Of a DNA stretch of 64,000 nucleotides, positions 45,698-54,225 are shown piece by piece. The translations under genes were made by a program, and so were the position numbers. The notes under the pieces were generated by a model. That model worked only from the letters and a program-made list of their open reading frames with translations, did no database searches and had not been told where the DNA came from. This DNA comes from an uncultured Parabacteroides sp. (GTDB lineage Bacteria; Bacteroidota; Bacteroidia; Bacteroidales; Tannerellaceae). Numbering within the stretch: the stretch's first letter is position 1; every line of letters begins with the position of its first letter. Location of the stretch: the NCBI GenBank assembly GCA_900552465.1, contig URZO01000008.1, positions 1 through 64,000 of the forward strand, read 5' to 3'.

Positions 45698-46213
45698 TCA
45701 GGAGAAAAAGAAACAATAAATCCGTACGGCAGTCTCCCGCAACGTCTTCAACGCTTTTCCTATCTGGTTCTCGACTGTTTTAATCGATATATTCAGTTCC
45801 TCCGCAATCTCCTGGTATTTCAATCCGTCCCGTTTGGAAAGCAGAAATATCTTTTTCCGCTCGGGAGGCAACTCGTCGATAGCCGCCCAAAGGCGGGCGT
45901 CGCGCTCGGACTGGTACATCTGTTCCTCCTCCGACGTGTCTTCCATATCGGCAAGGAACTCTGTTGTCTGCCCTGTGTCGGCAGACTGAGCGATAAGTGT
46001 GAGGGAACGGTTTCGTACAGCCTGGTACAGATAAGATTTAAAGTTGGCAATCGTCACGTTATGGCAACATTTGTCCCAAACATCGGCAAATGCTTGCTGC
46101 ACGACATCTTCGGCATCTTCCGTCTTTTCGGTAAAACGAAGTGCAAACATGCATAAGGGCCTGTAAAGGTCCTTGAAAATACGTTCAAATTCTCCCGCAG
46201 ATATTGCCGCCAT
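45698..46213 (-). CDS. ECF RNA polymerase sigma factor, FecI-like
   Basis: Protein of 171 residues with region 2 (FERIFKDLYRPLCMFALRFTEKTEDAEDVVQQAFADVW) and region 4 (ELPPERKKIFLLSKRDGLKYQEIAEELNISIKTVENQI). It is the activator of the linked FecR/receptor genes. No TAnnTTTG motif was clear upstream; TTACTTTG near 46241 is a near miss. Confidence 0.93.
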   Translation of the reverse strand: MAAISAGEFERIFKDLYRPLCMFALRFTEKTEDAEDVVQQAFADVWDKCCHNVTIANFKSYLYQAVRNRSLTLIAQSADTGQTTEFLADMEDTSEEEQMYQSERDARLWAAIDELPPERKKIFLLSKRDGLKYQEIAEELNISIKTVENQIGKALKTLRETAVRIYCFFFS

Positions 46214-46352
46214 ACGTTTGTTACTTGTCTCTATTCACTGCAAAGTAAAGCAGTTTTCCATTTAACAATCCGATTTTCAGGTTATTTATTATGATTTTAA
46301 TAAAATATATCGTATTCCGGAGAGGTATAGGTATTTTATACAAAAAGACATG

Positions 46353-46380
46353 AAAAAGGGCAGGTTAAACACCTACCCTT
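46353..46380 (-). terminator. Terminator of trpS
   Basis: AAGGGCAGGT (46356-46365) pairs with ACCTACCCTT (46371-46380) with one mismatch. On the minus strand it is followed by T residues at 46353-46357. It lies 28 bases after the trpS stop. Confidence 0.7.
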
Positions 46381-46408
46381 CCAAATATCTTCCTATTTAA
46401 GAATATGC

Positions 46409-47461
46409 TTATCCTCTGAAGCCGATAATCTCGCGAACCTCACGCAAGGTTTTCGCTGCACTTTCACTGGCTCTCTCAGCACCCATGCGGGCTACCTTTT
46501 CCATATATTCCTCATTGGAGCGGATATCCAGGATACGCTCCCGAATCGGGGCGCAGAAATTGGAGATATCTTCGGCCAGCTGCTTTTTCAGATCGCCGTA
46601 GCGAATCTCACAGTTGTTATATTTCTCATTGAAGAAATCGTAAGTATCCTTTGTCGACACGATTTCCATCATCGTAAACAGATTGGCAATCGGTTCAGGC
46701 TTCACACTGTTCGGTTCCGTTGGACCGGCATCGGTCACGGCCTTCATCACCTTCTTTTTGATCGTCTTCTCGTCATCGATCAGGTAGATTGCATTTCCCT
46801 CGCTCTTTCCCATCTTACCGGAACCGTCCAGACCGGGCACTTTGATCGCCTTATGCGAATAGTAGAAAGAGGCGGGTTCCGGAAAGAACTCGACCCCGAA
46901 CGTAGAATTGAAGCGGCGGGCAAAGCGGCGGGCCATCTCCATGTTCTGTTCCTGGTCTTTCCCGACCGGTACTTTTACAGCCTTATGAATGATAATGTCG
47001 GCAGCCATCAAAGTCGGATAAGTCAACAAACCGGCGCTTACGCTATGCTTGTTGCTCTCGTTGAAGATTTCCTTTTCCACATCGCCTTCCGTTGTTTCCA
47101 CCCGGTCGATATGCAACTGCTGGCGTGCTTTGTCCTTAAACGAAGTCGTACGCATCAGCTCACCGATCCCGGCATTCATATTCAGATACAGATACAACTC
47201 AGCCACCTCACGCACATCGCTCTGGATGTAGATCGTCGCTTTTTCCGGATCGATGCCGCAAGCCAGATATTCGGCCAGGATCGTCTTCACGCTGTTACGG
47301 ATATTATCGGGATGCGGATGTGTAGTCAACGAGTGCCAATCTGCAATGAAGAAAAAGCAATTATACTCATTTTGCATTTGCAAAAATCCTTTTACTGCTC
47401 CGAAGTAATTCCCCAGATGCAAATTACCGGTTGGCCGGATGCCACTTACGACTGTTTCCAT
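46409..47461 (-). CDS. trpS: Tryptophan--tRNA ligase
   Basis: Class I aminoacyl-tRNA synthetase of 350 residues. The HIGH-equivalent is NLHLGNYFG (about 13-21) and the KMSKS-equivalent is KMGKSEGN. GIRPTGNLHLGNYFGA near the start is diagnostic. The ATG at 47461 is chosen; an in-frame start at 47497 would extend into the promoter motif. Confidence 0.95.
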   Translation of the reverse strand: METVVSGIRPTGNLHLGNYFGAVKGFLQMQNEYNCFFFIADWHSLTTHPHPDNIRNSVKTILAEYLACGIDPEKATIYIQSDVREVAELYLYLNMNAGIGELMRTTSFKDKARQQLHIDRVETTEGDVEKEIFNESNKHSVSAGLLTYPTLMAADIIIHKAVKVPVGKDQEQNMEMARRFARRFNSTFGVEFFPEPASFYYSHKAIKVPGLDGSGKMGKSEGNAIYLIDDEKTIKKKVMKAVTDAGPTEPNSVKPEPIANLFTMMEIVSTKDTYDFFNEKYNNCEIRYGDLKKQLAEDISNFCAPIRERILDIRSNEEYMEKVARMGAERASESAAKTLREVREIIGFRG

Positions 47462-47494
47462 TTTCTTTCTATTCAAATTATTATTCAAGTGGCG

Positions 47495-47502
47495 CAAAGA
47501 TA
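47495..47502 (-). promoter_or_regulatory. -7 promoter motif for trpS
   Basis: TATCTTTG on the minus strand, 33 bases before the ATG at 47461. Confidence 0.55.
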
Positions 47503-47527
47503 GTAATTATTTCCCAAAGTTATAATC

Positions 47528-48379
47528 CTATAACTTCGTTCCGCAGTACTTACAGTACTCCGCTTCCTCCTCGTGTCCGGTCTGGTGGCAATGCGGACAT
47601 TCCATCCGGCTTTTCTTTCGCTGTTCCCCGACCATCGTCGCCGAAACGATCCCTGTCGGGACAGCAATAATCGTATAACCGATCAGCATCACGATAGCCG
47701 AAAGAAAACGTCCGGCAGGCGTAACGGGCGTTATATCGCCATACCCGACAGTCGTCATCGTCACAATCGCCCAATAGATGCTGTTCGGAATGTTATTGAA
47801 CTGCGTTCCGGGTTGGTTTCCTTCTATCATATACATGATCGTCCCGATCGAAGTGACCAGGATCAACACGAAAAAGAAAAAGACAAAAATCTTCGGTGCA
47901 CTGATCCGGAGCGATTTCAACAGCAGGTTCCCTTCCTTCAGGAAATTAAACAGCTTGAACACACGGAAGACCCGGATCAACCGGAATGCCCGGATCACAA
48001 TCAGATAGCGCGTACCGGCAAAGAAAAAGCTCAGGTAGACCGGTAGTGTCGCCAGCAAATCGACAATTCCAAAGAAACTGAAAATATACTTTTTAGGCCG
48101 TGGCGAACAATAGATACGAACCAGGTATTCAAAGGTAAAAAAGGCGGTAAACACATACTCCAATATCCGTAACATTAACGTATAATGATAAGAAAACGAC
48201 TGTATGCTCTCCAGTATCACCACCACCACGCTTGCAATAATAAACCCGATCAGACAAGTATCAAACAGTTTTCCTTTCGGTGTATCCGACTCGAATATAA
48301 TCACATACAACTTCCTCTTCAAGTCCTCATCATGAAGAAAAGCATCCACACGTTCCCGTAGTTTCGTAAAAAGCCTCAT
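47528..48379 (-). CDS. Voltage-gated-like potassium channel with zinc ribbon
   Basis: Inner membrane protein of 283 residues with about six helices. The fourth carries regularly spaced arginines (IRAFRLIRVFRVFKLF), as in voltage sensors. The pore loop has TMTTVGYGDITP, the potassium selectivity filter. After the last helix a cytoplasmic tail ends in a four-cysteine zinc ribbon, CPHCHQTG then YCKYCGTKL. Channels of this type usually lack such a tail. It has its own promoter. ATG 48379 is chosen over an upstream in-frame start at 48403. Confidence 0.88.
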   Translation of the reverse strand: MRLFTKLRERVDAFLHDEDLKRKLYVIIFESDTPKGKLFDTCLIGFIIASVVVVILESIQSFSYHYTLMLRILEYVFTAFFTFEYLVRIYCSPRPKKYIFSFFGIVDLLATLPVYLSFFFAGTRYLIVIRAFRLIRVFRVFKLFNFLKEGNLLLKSLRISAPKIFVFFFFVLILVTSIGTIMYMIEGNQPGTQFNNIPNSIYWAIVTMTTVGYGDITPVTPAGRFLSAIVMLIGYTIIAVPTGIVSATMVGEQRKKSRMECPHCHQTGHEEEAEYCKYCGTKL

Positions 48380-48425
48380 AATCCGAATCTTTATCTTCAA
48401 CAACAGTTGAATTTTATTATTGTTA

Positions 48426-48433
48426 CAAAGATA
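48426..48433 (-). promoter_or_regulatory. -7 promoter motif for the channel gene
   Basis: TATCTTTG on the minus strand, 46 bases before the ATG at 48379. Confidence 0.5.
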
Positions 48434-48761
48434 TATAATAAGCTAATAGGACAATGTGCCGATATGCCAATTATGATATTTGCAAAATTTTGGATCTCTC
48501 GCAAATCAAAAAAACAACAATAACCCCTTTTTCGGTTATTTTTCTATTTCATCCGAAATTCTGATCCGTTTTGAATTGACTCTTTTCACGATTTTCATCA
48601 TCTTTACTGACAACAGAAGAGCGAGGTGCGCAGGTGGTCTGAAAAAACGTGCAATTTGATTACCGGAAACGGGAAACGCCGGCAAAGCGATAAACCTTAA
48701 CTTCTGGAGAAGCGCCTGTAGCGAAACGAAGACAGGCAGCGTCTCAATTATTTGAAAGAAG

Positions 48762-48920
48762 TTCCGGGGGCTTGTCGCCATGACGACCGTCTTCATCGCC
48801 GCCGCGACCGTCTTCATTTGAATGGCGACCGTCTTCGTATGGTATGGTGACCGTCTTCATGGCGATAAAGTTCCGGGAAAATGAAATAAAGGTTGACTTT
48901 CCGGCAATAGGCCCCCGGAA
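48762..48920. repeat. Tandem 21-base repeat with inverted ends
   Basis: GACCGTCTTCAT or a one-base variant starts at 48785, 48806, 48827 and 48849, giving spacings of 21, 21 and 22. The array is bracketed by a perfect 10-base inverted repeat, TTCCGGGGGC (48762-48771) and GCCCCCGGAA (48911-48920). Short frames crossing it are repeats of the same few codons and do not look like genes. The rest of the 48404-49126 gap shows no gene; it has a GCCAATTATGA-type repeat near 48465 and a weak TACATTTA at 49096. Confidence 0.7.
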
Positions 48921-49126
48921 AAGAGATAAAAGCCTCTTTTTGACGGCTGAAAAGCGGATTGACATTTGTTCTGTTTCGGATGTCTATCGAGCCTGAAAAA
49001 TATATTTTATACAATAAGTCCCTTGGACAATTGAAAATTGAGAACTAAAAATGATATTTAAATGATGATTTATTGACATCATGAACGAAAAACAGTACAT
49101 TTATCGCCGACAAATCTTATACGACC

Positions 49127-50239
49127 ATGAAAGTTATACTACTGATTTTCTTCATCTCCTGCTCTTTCTTCACGAAAGCCGGTAATAACGTCACCCGAAT
49201 CGATATGTCCGGATATAAGACGGTCAGTTTCGACAGCCTGGTAACAAACATCACTTGTACCAAACTGGAAGCTAACCTCTTCGACTACACAATCACGATG
49301 ATCCCATATAAAGACAATTTCTATATCATGGGCAGAACAATAGCCGGTAATAAAATCGTTATCTTCAACAAGTCCGGTAAACTTGTGAAAGAACTGACCT
49401 TCCCGGATGCACTTCTTGTCAACTCGATGACGATTGTTCCGGAGTTAGAAGAGTTTTGGGTGATAAGCCGTTTCAGAATAATCAACAAATTCAAATTGGA
49501 CGGTACAGCCATTAAAAAAGTTACATTGCCCTTCCCCTGCGCAAACATGATCCCTGTCAACCGGCATGACTTCCTGGTGTATTCCGGAGGCACATGTAAT
49601 GAACGGGGCAGCATCGAAGATCATTTTATGGCACTGACCGATTTCAAAACCATCCATAAGCTATTTTTACCGAAATGGGGAAAATGTGATTGGCCATGTG
49701 CCCCCAGCCATATATATGCGCAAAATGCAAACCGGAGTACCTTATTCATCCTCCCTAATGAAATTGATACCATCTATACCTACAATACCTCAAAAGAGGA
49801 GGTCGAACCCTTTTACGCTCTCGATTTCCATGGGGACTATTTAACGAAAGACAAACACCCGTACGGCCCTATGGAAGACAGAGATATGGCAGAAATCATC
49901 ACAAAACGAAAATATATCTATACCCAATACAGCTTCAGCCTGGCTTCCGGTAAACTATTCCTCAAATTAGCCGGCAAACGGGAAGACTTTTGTACAATCA
50001 ACTTGGCGGATAACTCTCTGTTTTCTTTTCATCGGTTGTTTGATAACTTTATGCCCGCTTCCTATAATCCGTTTATCGGCTCCGACGGTAAAAATCTATA
50101 CGCAGTCGTTCGGGAAAAGGAACTTGCCGAACACTATCAGAATATCAGATGCAGCTATCCGGCTATTCAAAAACTATTACCGGAAGTATCCGTTAACGGA
50201 AACAGCTGGATACTGCTTGCGATTGAAATAAAAGAATAA
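49127..50239 (+). CDS. Exported beta-propeller-like protein
   Basis: Protein of 370 residues with a Sec signal peptide (about 1-18). The body is made of repeated beta-strand blocks of the type YKDNFYIMGR, NKIVIFNKSGKLVKEL and GKLFLKLAG, which suggests a 6-bladed propeller of the TolB-like/BF3164 type found in many Bacteroidales. The lipobox is not clear. It lies 4 bases before a related lipoprotein gene. Function unknown. Confidence 0.65.
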   Translation: MKVILLIFFISCSFFTKAGNNVTRIDMSGYKTVSFDSLVTNITCTKLEANLFDYTITMIPYKDNFYIMGRTIAGNKIVIFNKSGKLVKELTFPDALLVNSMTIVPELEEFWVISRFRIINKFKLDGTAIKKVTLPFPCANMIPVNRHDFLVYSGGTCNERGSIEDHFMALTDFKTIHKLFLPKWGKCDWPCAPSHIYAQNANRSTLFILPNEIDTIYTYNTSKEEVEPFYALDFHGDYLTKDKHPYGPMEDRDMAEIITKRKYIYTQYSFSLASGKLFLKLAGKREDFCTINLADNSLFSFHRLFDNFMPASYNPFIGSDGKNLYAVVREKELAEHYQNIRCSYPAIQKLLPEVSVNGNSWILLAIEIKE

Positions 50240-50243
50240 AAAC

Positions 50244-51323
50244 ATGAAAAGAATCGTCCTTTTACATATCGTTGCATTATGCCTGTTTGTCTCCTGTTCT
50301 GACAAACACAATAATGCAGTTTTACTGAATAACTTCACAACACCTAAAGAGGAACATCCCGAATGGACGGCCCTGTTTACCGGCAAGTACGAGATCACCC
50401 CTTTGGAAACGACCTCCGAATGTCTGGTCGGGCAAATAGATAAGATCGTAAAGTTCCAAGGACATTATTATATTTCTTCATCCGGCGGCCAGTCGATCCT
50501 GCATTTCAACGAACAAGGGAAATTTGTCTCCACTCTGAACAAATCAGGACAAGGACCCGAAGAATATCATCGCATCGAGGATTTCGATGTCTATGAAATA
50601 GACGGGAGTACAGAAGTCTGGATCTCTGATAACCACAGCCTGAAAATCTATGATGCTTCCGACTTCTCGTTTAAATACCAAATTCCCTACTCCTTTATGA
50701 TCCACAAGTTCAAACGACTGGACAACTCGCACATTCTGCTGGTAACGGGACAAAGTGAAAAGATCCTCACCCTGACAGACAAAGCAGGTAACATCCTTTC
50801 GGAATATCTGAAAAAAGAGATACCATATATCATGTTCCGCCCTGTACAGTTTGTAGCATGCGGTTCCGATTACCTGTTCCAGTTAGGCATATCCAACGCT
50901 TATGTGGCATTCAATCCAGAGACGGAAACATTCCGGGAAGGTATCTTTTCTCAAGACAAATCTTACCTGTCCAAAGACCGGCTGCTCGAATCCTTCAACA
51001 TCAACGGAATGGACTTCATACTGGATGCCAACCGGGGTTTCTATATCAATAACCTGGTTTCATTGCGTGATATCATCTGGGTACAAACCCATCACGCCGG
51101 AAAAAACTTCCTCACCAAATTACAAGACGGCCAAACAACTTCCACCGGATTTACCTACGGCTCCATACTCTCCACCATCTCGGTAGGAGAAAGCGACAAC
51201 AGCGTCCTACTGTATGCCACCCCGGACCAACTATCGGACTACGGGAAAGATATTTTTGATAAATTCGGGAATAAAGTAGATTGCCAGCAGGAAGATAACC
51301 CTTGTATTGTGGAATTCTTTTAA
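50244..51323 (+). CDS. 6-bladed beta-propeller lipoprotein
   Basis: Protein of 359 residues with a lipoprotein signal (LFVSC, about 15-19). Blade-like repeats include GQIDKIVKFQGHYYISSSGG, ILHFNEQGKFVSTLNKSGQGPEEY and EVWISDNHSLKIYDASD; the GxGPEEY phrase is typical of this Bacteroidales propeller family. It forms a pair with the preceding gene. Function unknown. Confidence 0.75.
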   Translation: MKRIVLLHIVALCLFVSCSDKHNNAVLLNNFTTPKEEHPEWTALFTGKYEITPLETTSECLVGQIDKIVKFQGHYYISSSGGQSILHFNEQGKFVSTLNKSGQGPEEYHRIEDFDVYEIDGSTEVWISDNHSLKIYDASDFSFKYQIPYSFMIHKFKRLDNSHILLVTGQSEKILTLTDKAGNILSEYLKKEIPYIMFRPVQFVACGSDYLFQLGISNAYVAFNPETETFREGIFSQDKSYLSKDRLLESFNINGMDFILDANRGFYINNLVSLRDIIWVQTHHAGKNFLTKLQDGQTTSTGFTYGSILSTISVGESDNSVLLYATPDQLSDYGKDIFDKFGNKVDCQQEDNPCIVEFF

Positions 51324-51333
51324 GAAACATTAC

Positions 51334-51341
51334 TATCTTTG
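51334..51341 (+). promoter_or_regulatory. -7 promoter motif before a gene remnant
   Basis: TATCTTTG, 52 bases before the ATG at 51393; the remnant of the AAA/PD-(D/E)XK gene appears to have kept its promoter. Confidence 0.45.
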
Positions 51342-51392
51342 TTGTATTACGAAGTGAATGTTCAATTCCTGCAAACAACAAAAAGAACAGCA

Positions 51393-51624
51393 ATGAGCAA
51401 CAAGATTTATCCTATCGGAATACAGAACTGATTTAGTCTTGAAAACCAATGACTACATTTATGTCATGGAGTTCAAATTGGAAGGGACTGCAAAAGAGGC
51501 ATTACGGCAGATAGACGAGAAGCATTACGCACTGCCATTCGCGACCGATCCTCGAAAACTATTCAAGATCGGCGTGAATTTCAGTAATCAGTTGCGGAAT
51601 ATTGAACAGTGGATAATTGAATAA
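51393..51624 (+). pseudogene. Internally deleted AAA-ATPase / PD-(D/E)XK nuclease-family gene
   Basis: The ATG at 51393 starts MSNKIYPIGIQN, the usual first residues of the Bacteroidales AAA-ATPase-like proteins with a C-terminal DUF1703/PD-(D/E)XK domain, then hits TGA at 51429. In the next frame, from 51430, the text reads DLVLKTNDYIYVMEFKLEG and on to KIGVNFSNQLRNIEQWIIE, the last ~64 residues of the same family. The family is normally around 500 residues or more, so the middle is gone and the joint is out of frame. The active-site EFK strand survives. Whether the C-terminal piece is translated from the TTG at 51439 is unknown. Confidence 0.7.
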
Positions 51625-51632
51625 TAATAATT

Positions 51633-52772
51633 CTATTGATTAACATTTTGTAAAAATTGCATTTCCCTCTTTTCTTCAAAAGGGAATCTCGAACAACATC
51701 CTCCGAAAATAGATTGCATCTCTGATTCGGATAAAACAGCTTTGATATTTAACCGATAGCCAGAACCAGGAATATTTTCAATCGATAATTCTGGAAATTC
51801 CTCTAAATCTTTTCGCAGGCGTTGTATTGTTTGTCCCATTGTTTTTTTGGTTGATTGATTCCAGTCTCTATTTCCATCAATCGATTCATCCATTCTCAAA
51901 GGTCGTTCCAATACTTCTTGACAAAGTTCCCCATAACTCAGGGAATGATTCGGGGCTCGTAAAAGACTGATAAAAGTATGTAAACGATTTTTCTTCAGGT
52001 AGATTACATGATCCCGTTTTCTCAGCTCTCCTGTTTTCTCATCAAAAAAAACACCAGAAATCAACTCCTCCACTTCCGTCGCTTCCATAAAATGCGGTAC
52101 AACCACGACATCATCTTTATCTTTCTTTTTACGCCGCCACCATACATATAAGAATACAACAGGAATACACCATAATAAGATAAGTCCCCAAAGTAATGGC
52201 ATTTGACTGATCAAATAGGAAGGAGAAAACAGGATATAGGCTTGCAATTCGATTCGTCTCGGATCGCCATCTACTCCAAATACAACTGGTTCCAATGCTA
52301 TTCCGGTCTGACATAATAATTCATTCGAATAACGCATTAAGCTATCTCCTTGTAAAAAGCAGACTCCTGTTTGAGCGACTATACCTTCACGCTTTAACTC
52401 TTCTTGAAAAAGACTATCGAGTGTCGAAGCTCGATTAGGATTCTTAAATGAAATATATGTTTGAAAAGACCATTCTTTTCTATCAGAAGAAGAAATACTA
52501 TCAGCCTTTTTGTGCTTTCCATATACAATTTTTCCTTTCTCCGTCTCGACTACAACAGAATCCAAGTGAGCCTTTACATTTGGTTTTGCATACGAAATAA
52601 GCCCAGGATTCAAAAGTTTCTTCTCCTCATCCACTGCCAAATTAAATAGATAGAAGGCCTTCAATATTTGCTCATTTTTCACTTGAATAAAATAACGGCA
52701 AGACAAATGTATAACGACCATCGTTAAGACCAGCACAGTCAAAAAAGGAATGATGTGTGTATATTTTTTCAT
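51633..52772 (-). CDS. Membrane-anchored winged-helix regulator
   Basis: Protein of 379 residues. Helix 1 (about 8-26) and helix 2 (about 192-213) flank a periplasmic domain of ~165 residues. After a basic stop-transfer WWRRKKKDK, the cytoplasmic part holds an OmpR/PhoB-type winged helix (about 245-340) with LSYGELCQEVL, TIQRLRKDLEE and the wing SIENIPGSGYRLN. This is a one-component sensor, reversed in order relative to ToxR/CadC. It is divergent from the NVEALA gene at 52931 and shares a control region with a 21-bp palindrome. I infer it senses an envelope signal and regulates this cluster. Confidence 0.8.
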   Translation of the reverse strand: MKKYTHIIPFLTVLVLTMVVIHLSCRYFIQVKNEQILKAFYLFNLAVDEEKKLLNPGLISYAKPNVKAHLDSVVVETEKGKIVYGKHKKADSISSSDRKEWSFQTYISFKNPNRASTLDSLFQEELKREGIVAQTGVCFLQGDSLMRYSNELLCQTGIALEPVVFGVDGDPRRIELQAYILFSPSYLISQMPLLWGLILLWCIPVVFLYVWWRRKKKDKDDVVVVPHFMEATEVEELISGVFFDEKTGELRKRDHVIYLKKNRLHTFISLLRAPNHSLSYGELCQEVLERPLRMDESIDGNRDWNQSTKKTMGQTIQRLRKDLEEFPELSIENIPGSGYRLNIKAVLSESEMQSIFGGCCSRFPFEEKREMQFLQNVNQ

Positions 52773-52792
52773 TTTCGTCTCATTTTAATTTA

Positions 52793-52832
52793 CAAATGTA
52801 GCAAAAAGCATCCAATAGCATCGATCTATTGG
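52793..52832 (-). promoter_or_regulatory. Regulator promoter with 21-bp palindrome
   Basis: TACATTTG on the minus strand at 52793-52800 lies 20 bases before the regulator ATG. A perfect inverted repeat CCAATAG-N7-CTATTGG spans 52812-52832, where the -33 box of that promoter should be. It is a good candidate operator for autoregulation. Confidence 0.55.
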
Positions 52833-52904
52833 CCACTTATGGAAAAAAACACAAGTGTCAACAAAGTGTTTCCAAATTTAATCGACCACATCAGACAGAA
52901 AAAC

Positions 52905-52912
52905 TATTTTTG
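52905..52912 (+). promoter_or_regulatory. -7 promoter motif for the first NVEALA unit
   Basis: TATTTTTG, 18 bases before the ATG at 52931, about 72 bases from the palindrome at 52812-52832. Confidence 0.5.
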
Positions 52913-52930
52913 CACAAAACGAAGTTGATC

Positions 52931-53161
52931 ATGAAAAAGAAAACACTACTAAAATTAATTTTTACAGCAGGTTGTTTATTAACAGCATGCTCTCTGTTCT
53001 GCAATCAAGAAAAAACAGAATTGAGCAAGTTGGCGTTTCAGAATATAGAGGCATTGGCCAGTGGAGAAAACGATGACTATGCTGACTGTTTCGGTTATGG
53101 CTCTATTGATTGTCGAACATTAAAAGTAGAATACAAAGCAACAGGTTTTAGTTTGGAATAA
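52931..53161 (+). CDS. NVEALA family exported peptide (1)
   Basis: Peptide of 76 residues: a hydrophobic N-terminal segment (about 5-23), then LSKLAFQNIEALASGE, a variant of the NVEALA motif (NIEALA), then a short tail with cysteines spaced C-x7-C (CFGYGSIDC). NVEALA peptides are a small Bacteroidales family of unknown function. A further in-frame start at 52829 lies upstream of the promoter and is not used. The stop is two bases before the GTG of the propeller lipoprotein, so the two are tightly coupled. Confidence 0.8.
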   Translation: MKKKTLLKLIFTAGCLLTACSLFCNQEKTELSKLAFQNIEALASGENDDYADCFGYGSIDCRTLKVEYKATGFSLE

Positions 53162-53163
53162 CC

Positions 53164-54219
53164 GTGAAACGTTTTGCATACATATTATTAATAGGTATCA
53201 GTGCGATAATCTCCTGTACCGATTCCCCCGGTACTCGCTATCCCCGCTATTCGACTTTCCCCAATGAAAAGGCAATAAGTGCGCGGGTTATCGACTTGGA
53301 TACTGTTTTTTTCCGCTACCCATTCCGGGTAGCGGTTAAGGACAGTATTGCTATTGTAATGGATTTGCACAATACTGATTACTATTTCCACGCTTTCACA
53401 TACCCCAATTGGAAACATATTGTTCCTTTTGGCAAGCGCGGTGAAGGAGCGGAAGAAATGCTTTCAGCTGAAACATTTCAATTTAACACTCTCGACTCCA
53501 TATATGCACTTGATGCAAACAAAATGCAAATTTCCCGCTGGGCGATTTCTATCCAAAACCATTCAGCTACAAGACAGGAAGTTATACAGTTAGATAAAAA
53601 TCTGGTCCGTTCATTAGATTTTTATGCGACAGATTCCTGTTTTCTAATCCCAGACTATTTAGGCGAACACCGGTATTGGCAAGTCGACTATAGTGGTAAA
53701 CCAATCAAAAGCATAGGTGAAATTCCATCTGAAAAAGATTTTACACAAGAAAACCGTCCCGCACTGGCTCAGGCATGGCGCAGTTTTATCGATTACAACC
53801 CGCATAATGGCATATTTGCTATGGTCACTCAATTAGGAGAATCCATTGAGATATACAACACCAAAGAAAACATCCATACCGTATTATACGGTCCAAATGG
53901 CGAACCCCAATTTAAAAGTGTGAAAGGAGAAGGTTTTCCTACCGGGATTATGGGATTCAGTGATATTGTTGTCACAGACCAACATATTTACAGTGTATTC
54001 CAGGGTGTACGGTTTAAAGACAAATTAGCATCCTATCAACAAGGCAAAAAACCGGAAGACGGAGGACGTTACATTTATGTATTCGATCTGAAAGGCAATC
54101 CTATACAAAAATATATATTAGATAAACCCATATACGGTATTGATGTAGACGAAAAAACAAAGACGATCATCGCCACTTGTGTAGAAAGCGATGAACCGAT
54201 CATGGAATTTAAAATATAA
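53164..54219 (+). CDS. TolB-like/BF3164-type 6-bladed propeller lipoprotein
   Basis: Protein of 351 residues starting at GTG 53164, two bases after the NVEALA stop. The lipobox is AIISC (about 14-18). Blade phrases include RVAVKDSIAIVMDLHNTDYYF, VPFGKRGEGAEEM, GGRYIYVFDLKGNPIQKY and YGIDVDEKTKTIIAT, matching the TolB-like propellers that accompany NVEALA genes. Probably on the periplasmic or cell-surface face of the outer membrane. Function unknown. Confidence 0.8.
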   Translation: MKRFAYILLIGISAIISCTDSPGTRYPRYSTFPNEKAISARVIDLDTVFFRYPFRVAVKDSIAIVMDLHNTDYYFHAFTYPNWKHIVPFGKRGEGAEEMLSAETFQFNTLDSIYALDANKMQISRWAISIQNHSATRQEVIQLDKNLVRSLDFYATDSCFLIPDYLGEHRYWQVDYSGKPIKSIGEIPSEKDFTQENRPALAQAWRSFIDYNPHNGIFAMVTQLGESIEIYNTKENIHTVLYGPNGEPQFKSVKGEGFPTGIMGFSDIVVTDQHIYSVFQGVRFKDKLASYQQGKKPEDGGRYIYVFDLKGNPIQKYILDKPIYGIDVDEKTKTIIATCVESDEPIMEFKI

Positions 54220-54225
54220 CGATAG

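Noticed and set aside
48785..48860. Possible CRISPR array
   Set aside because: The repeated block is only 12 bases, spacers of about 9 bases are too short, and no cas genes are present.
48744..48965. Small minus-strand frame with EDGRHSN-like repeats
   Set aside because: It arises from the 21-base tandem repeat and has no promoter, signal or family resemblance. The 22-base unit also breaks the reading frame of the repeat.
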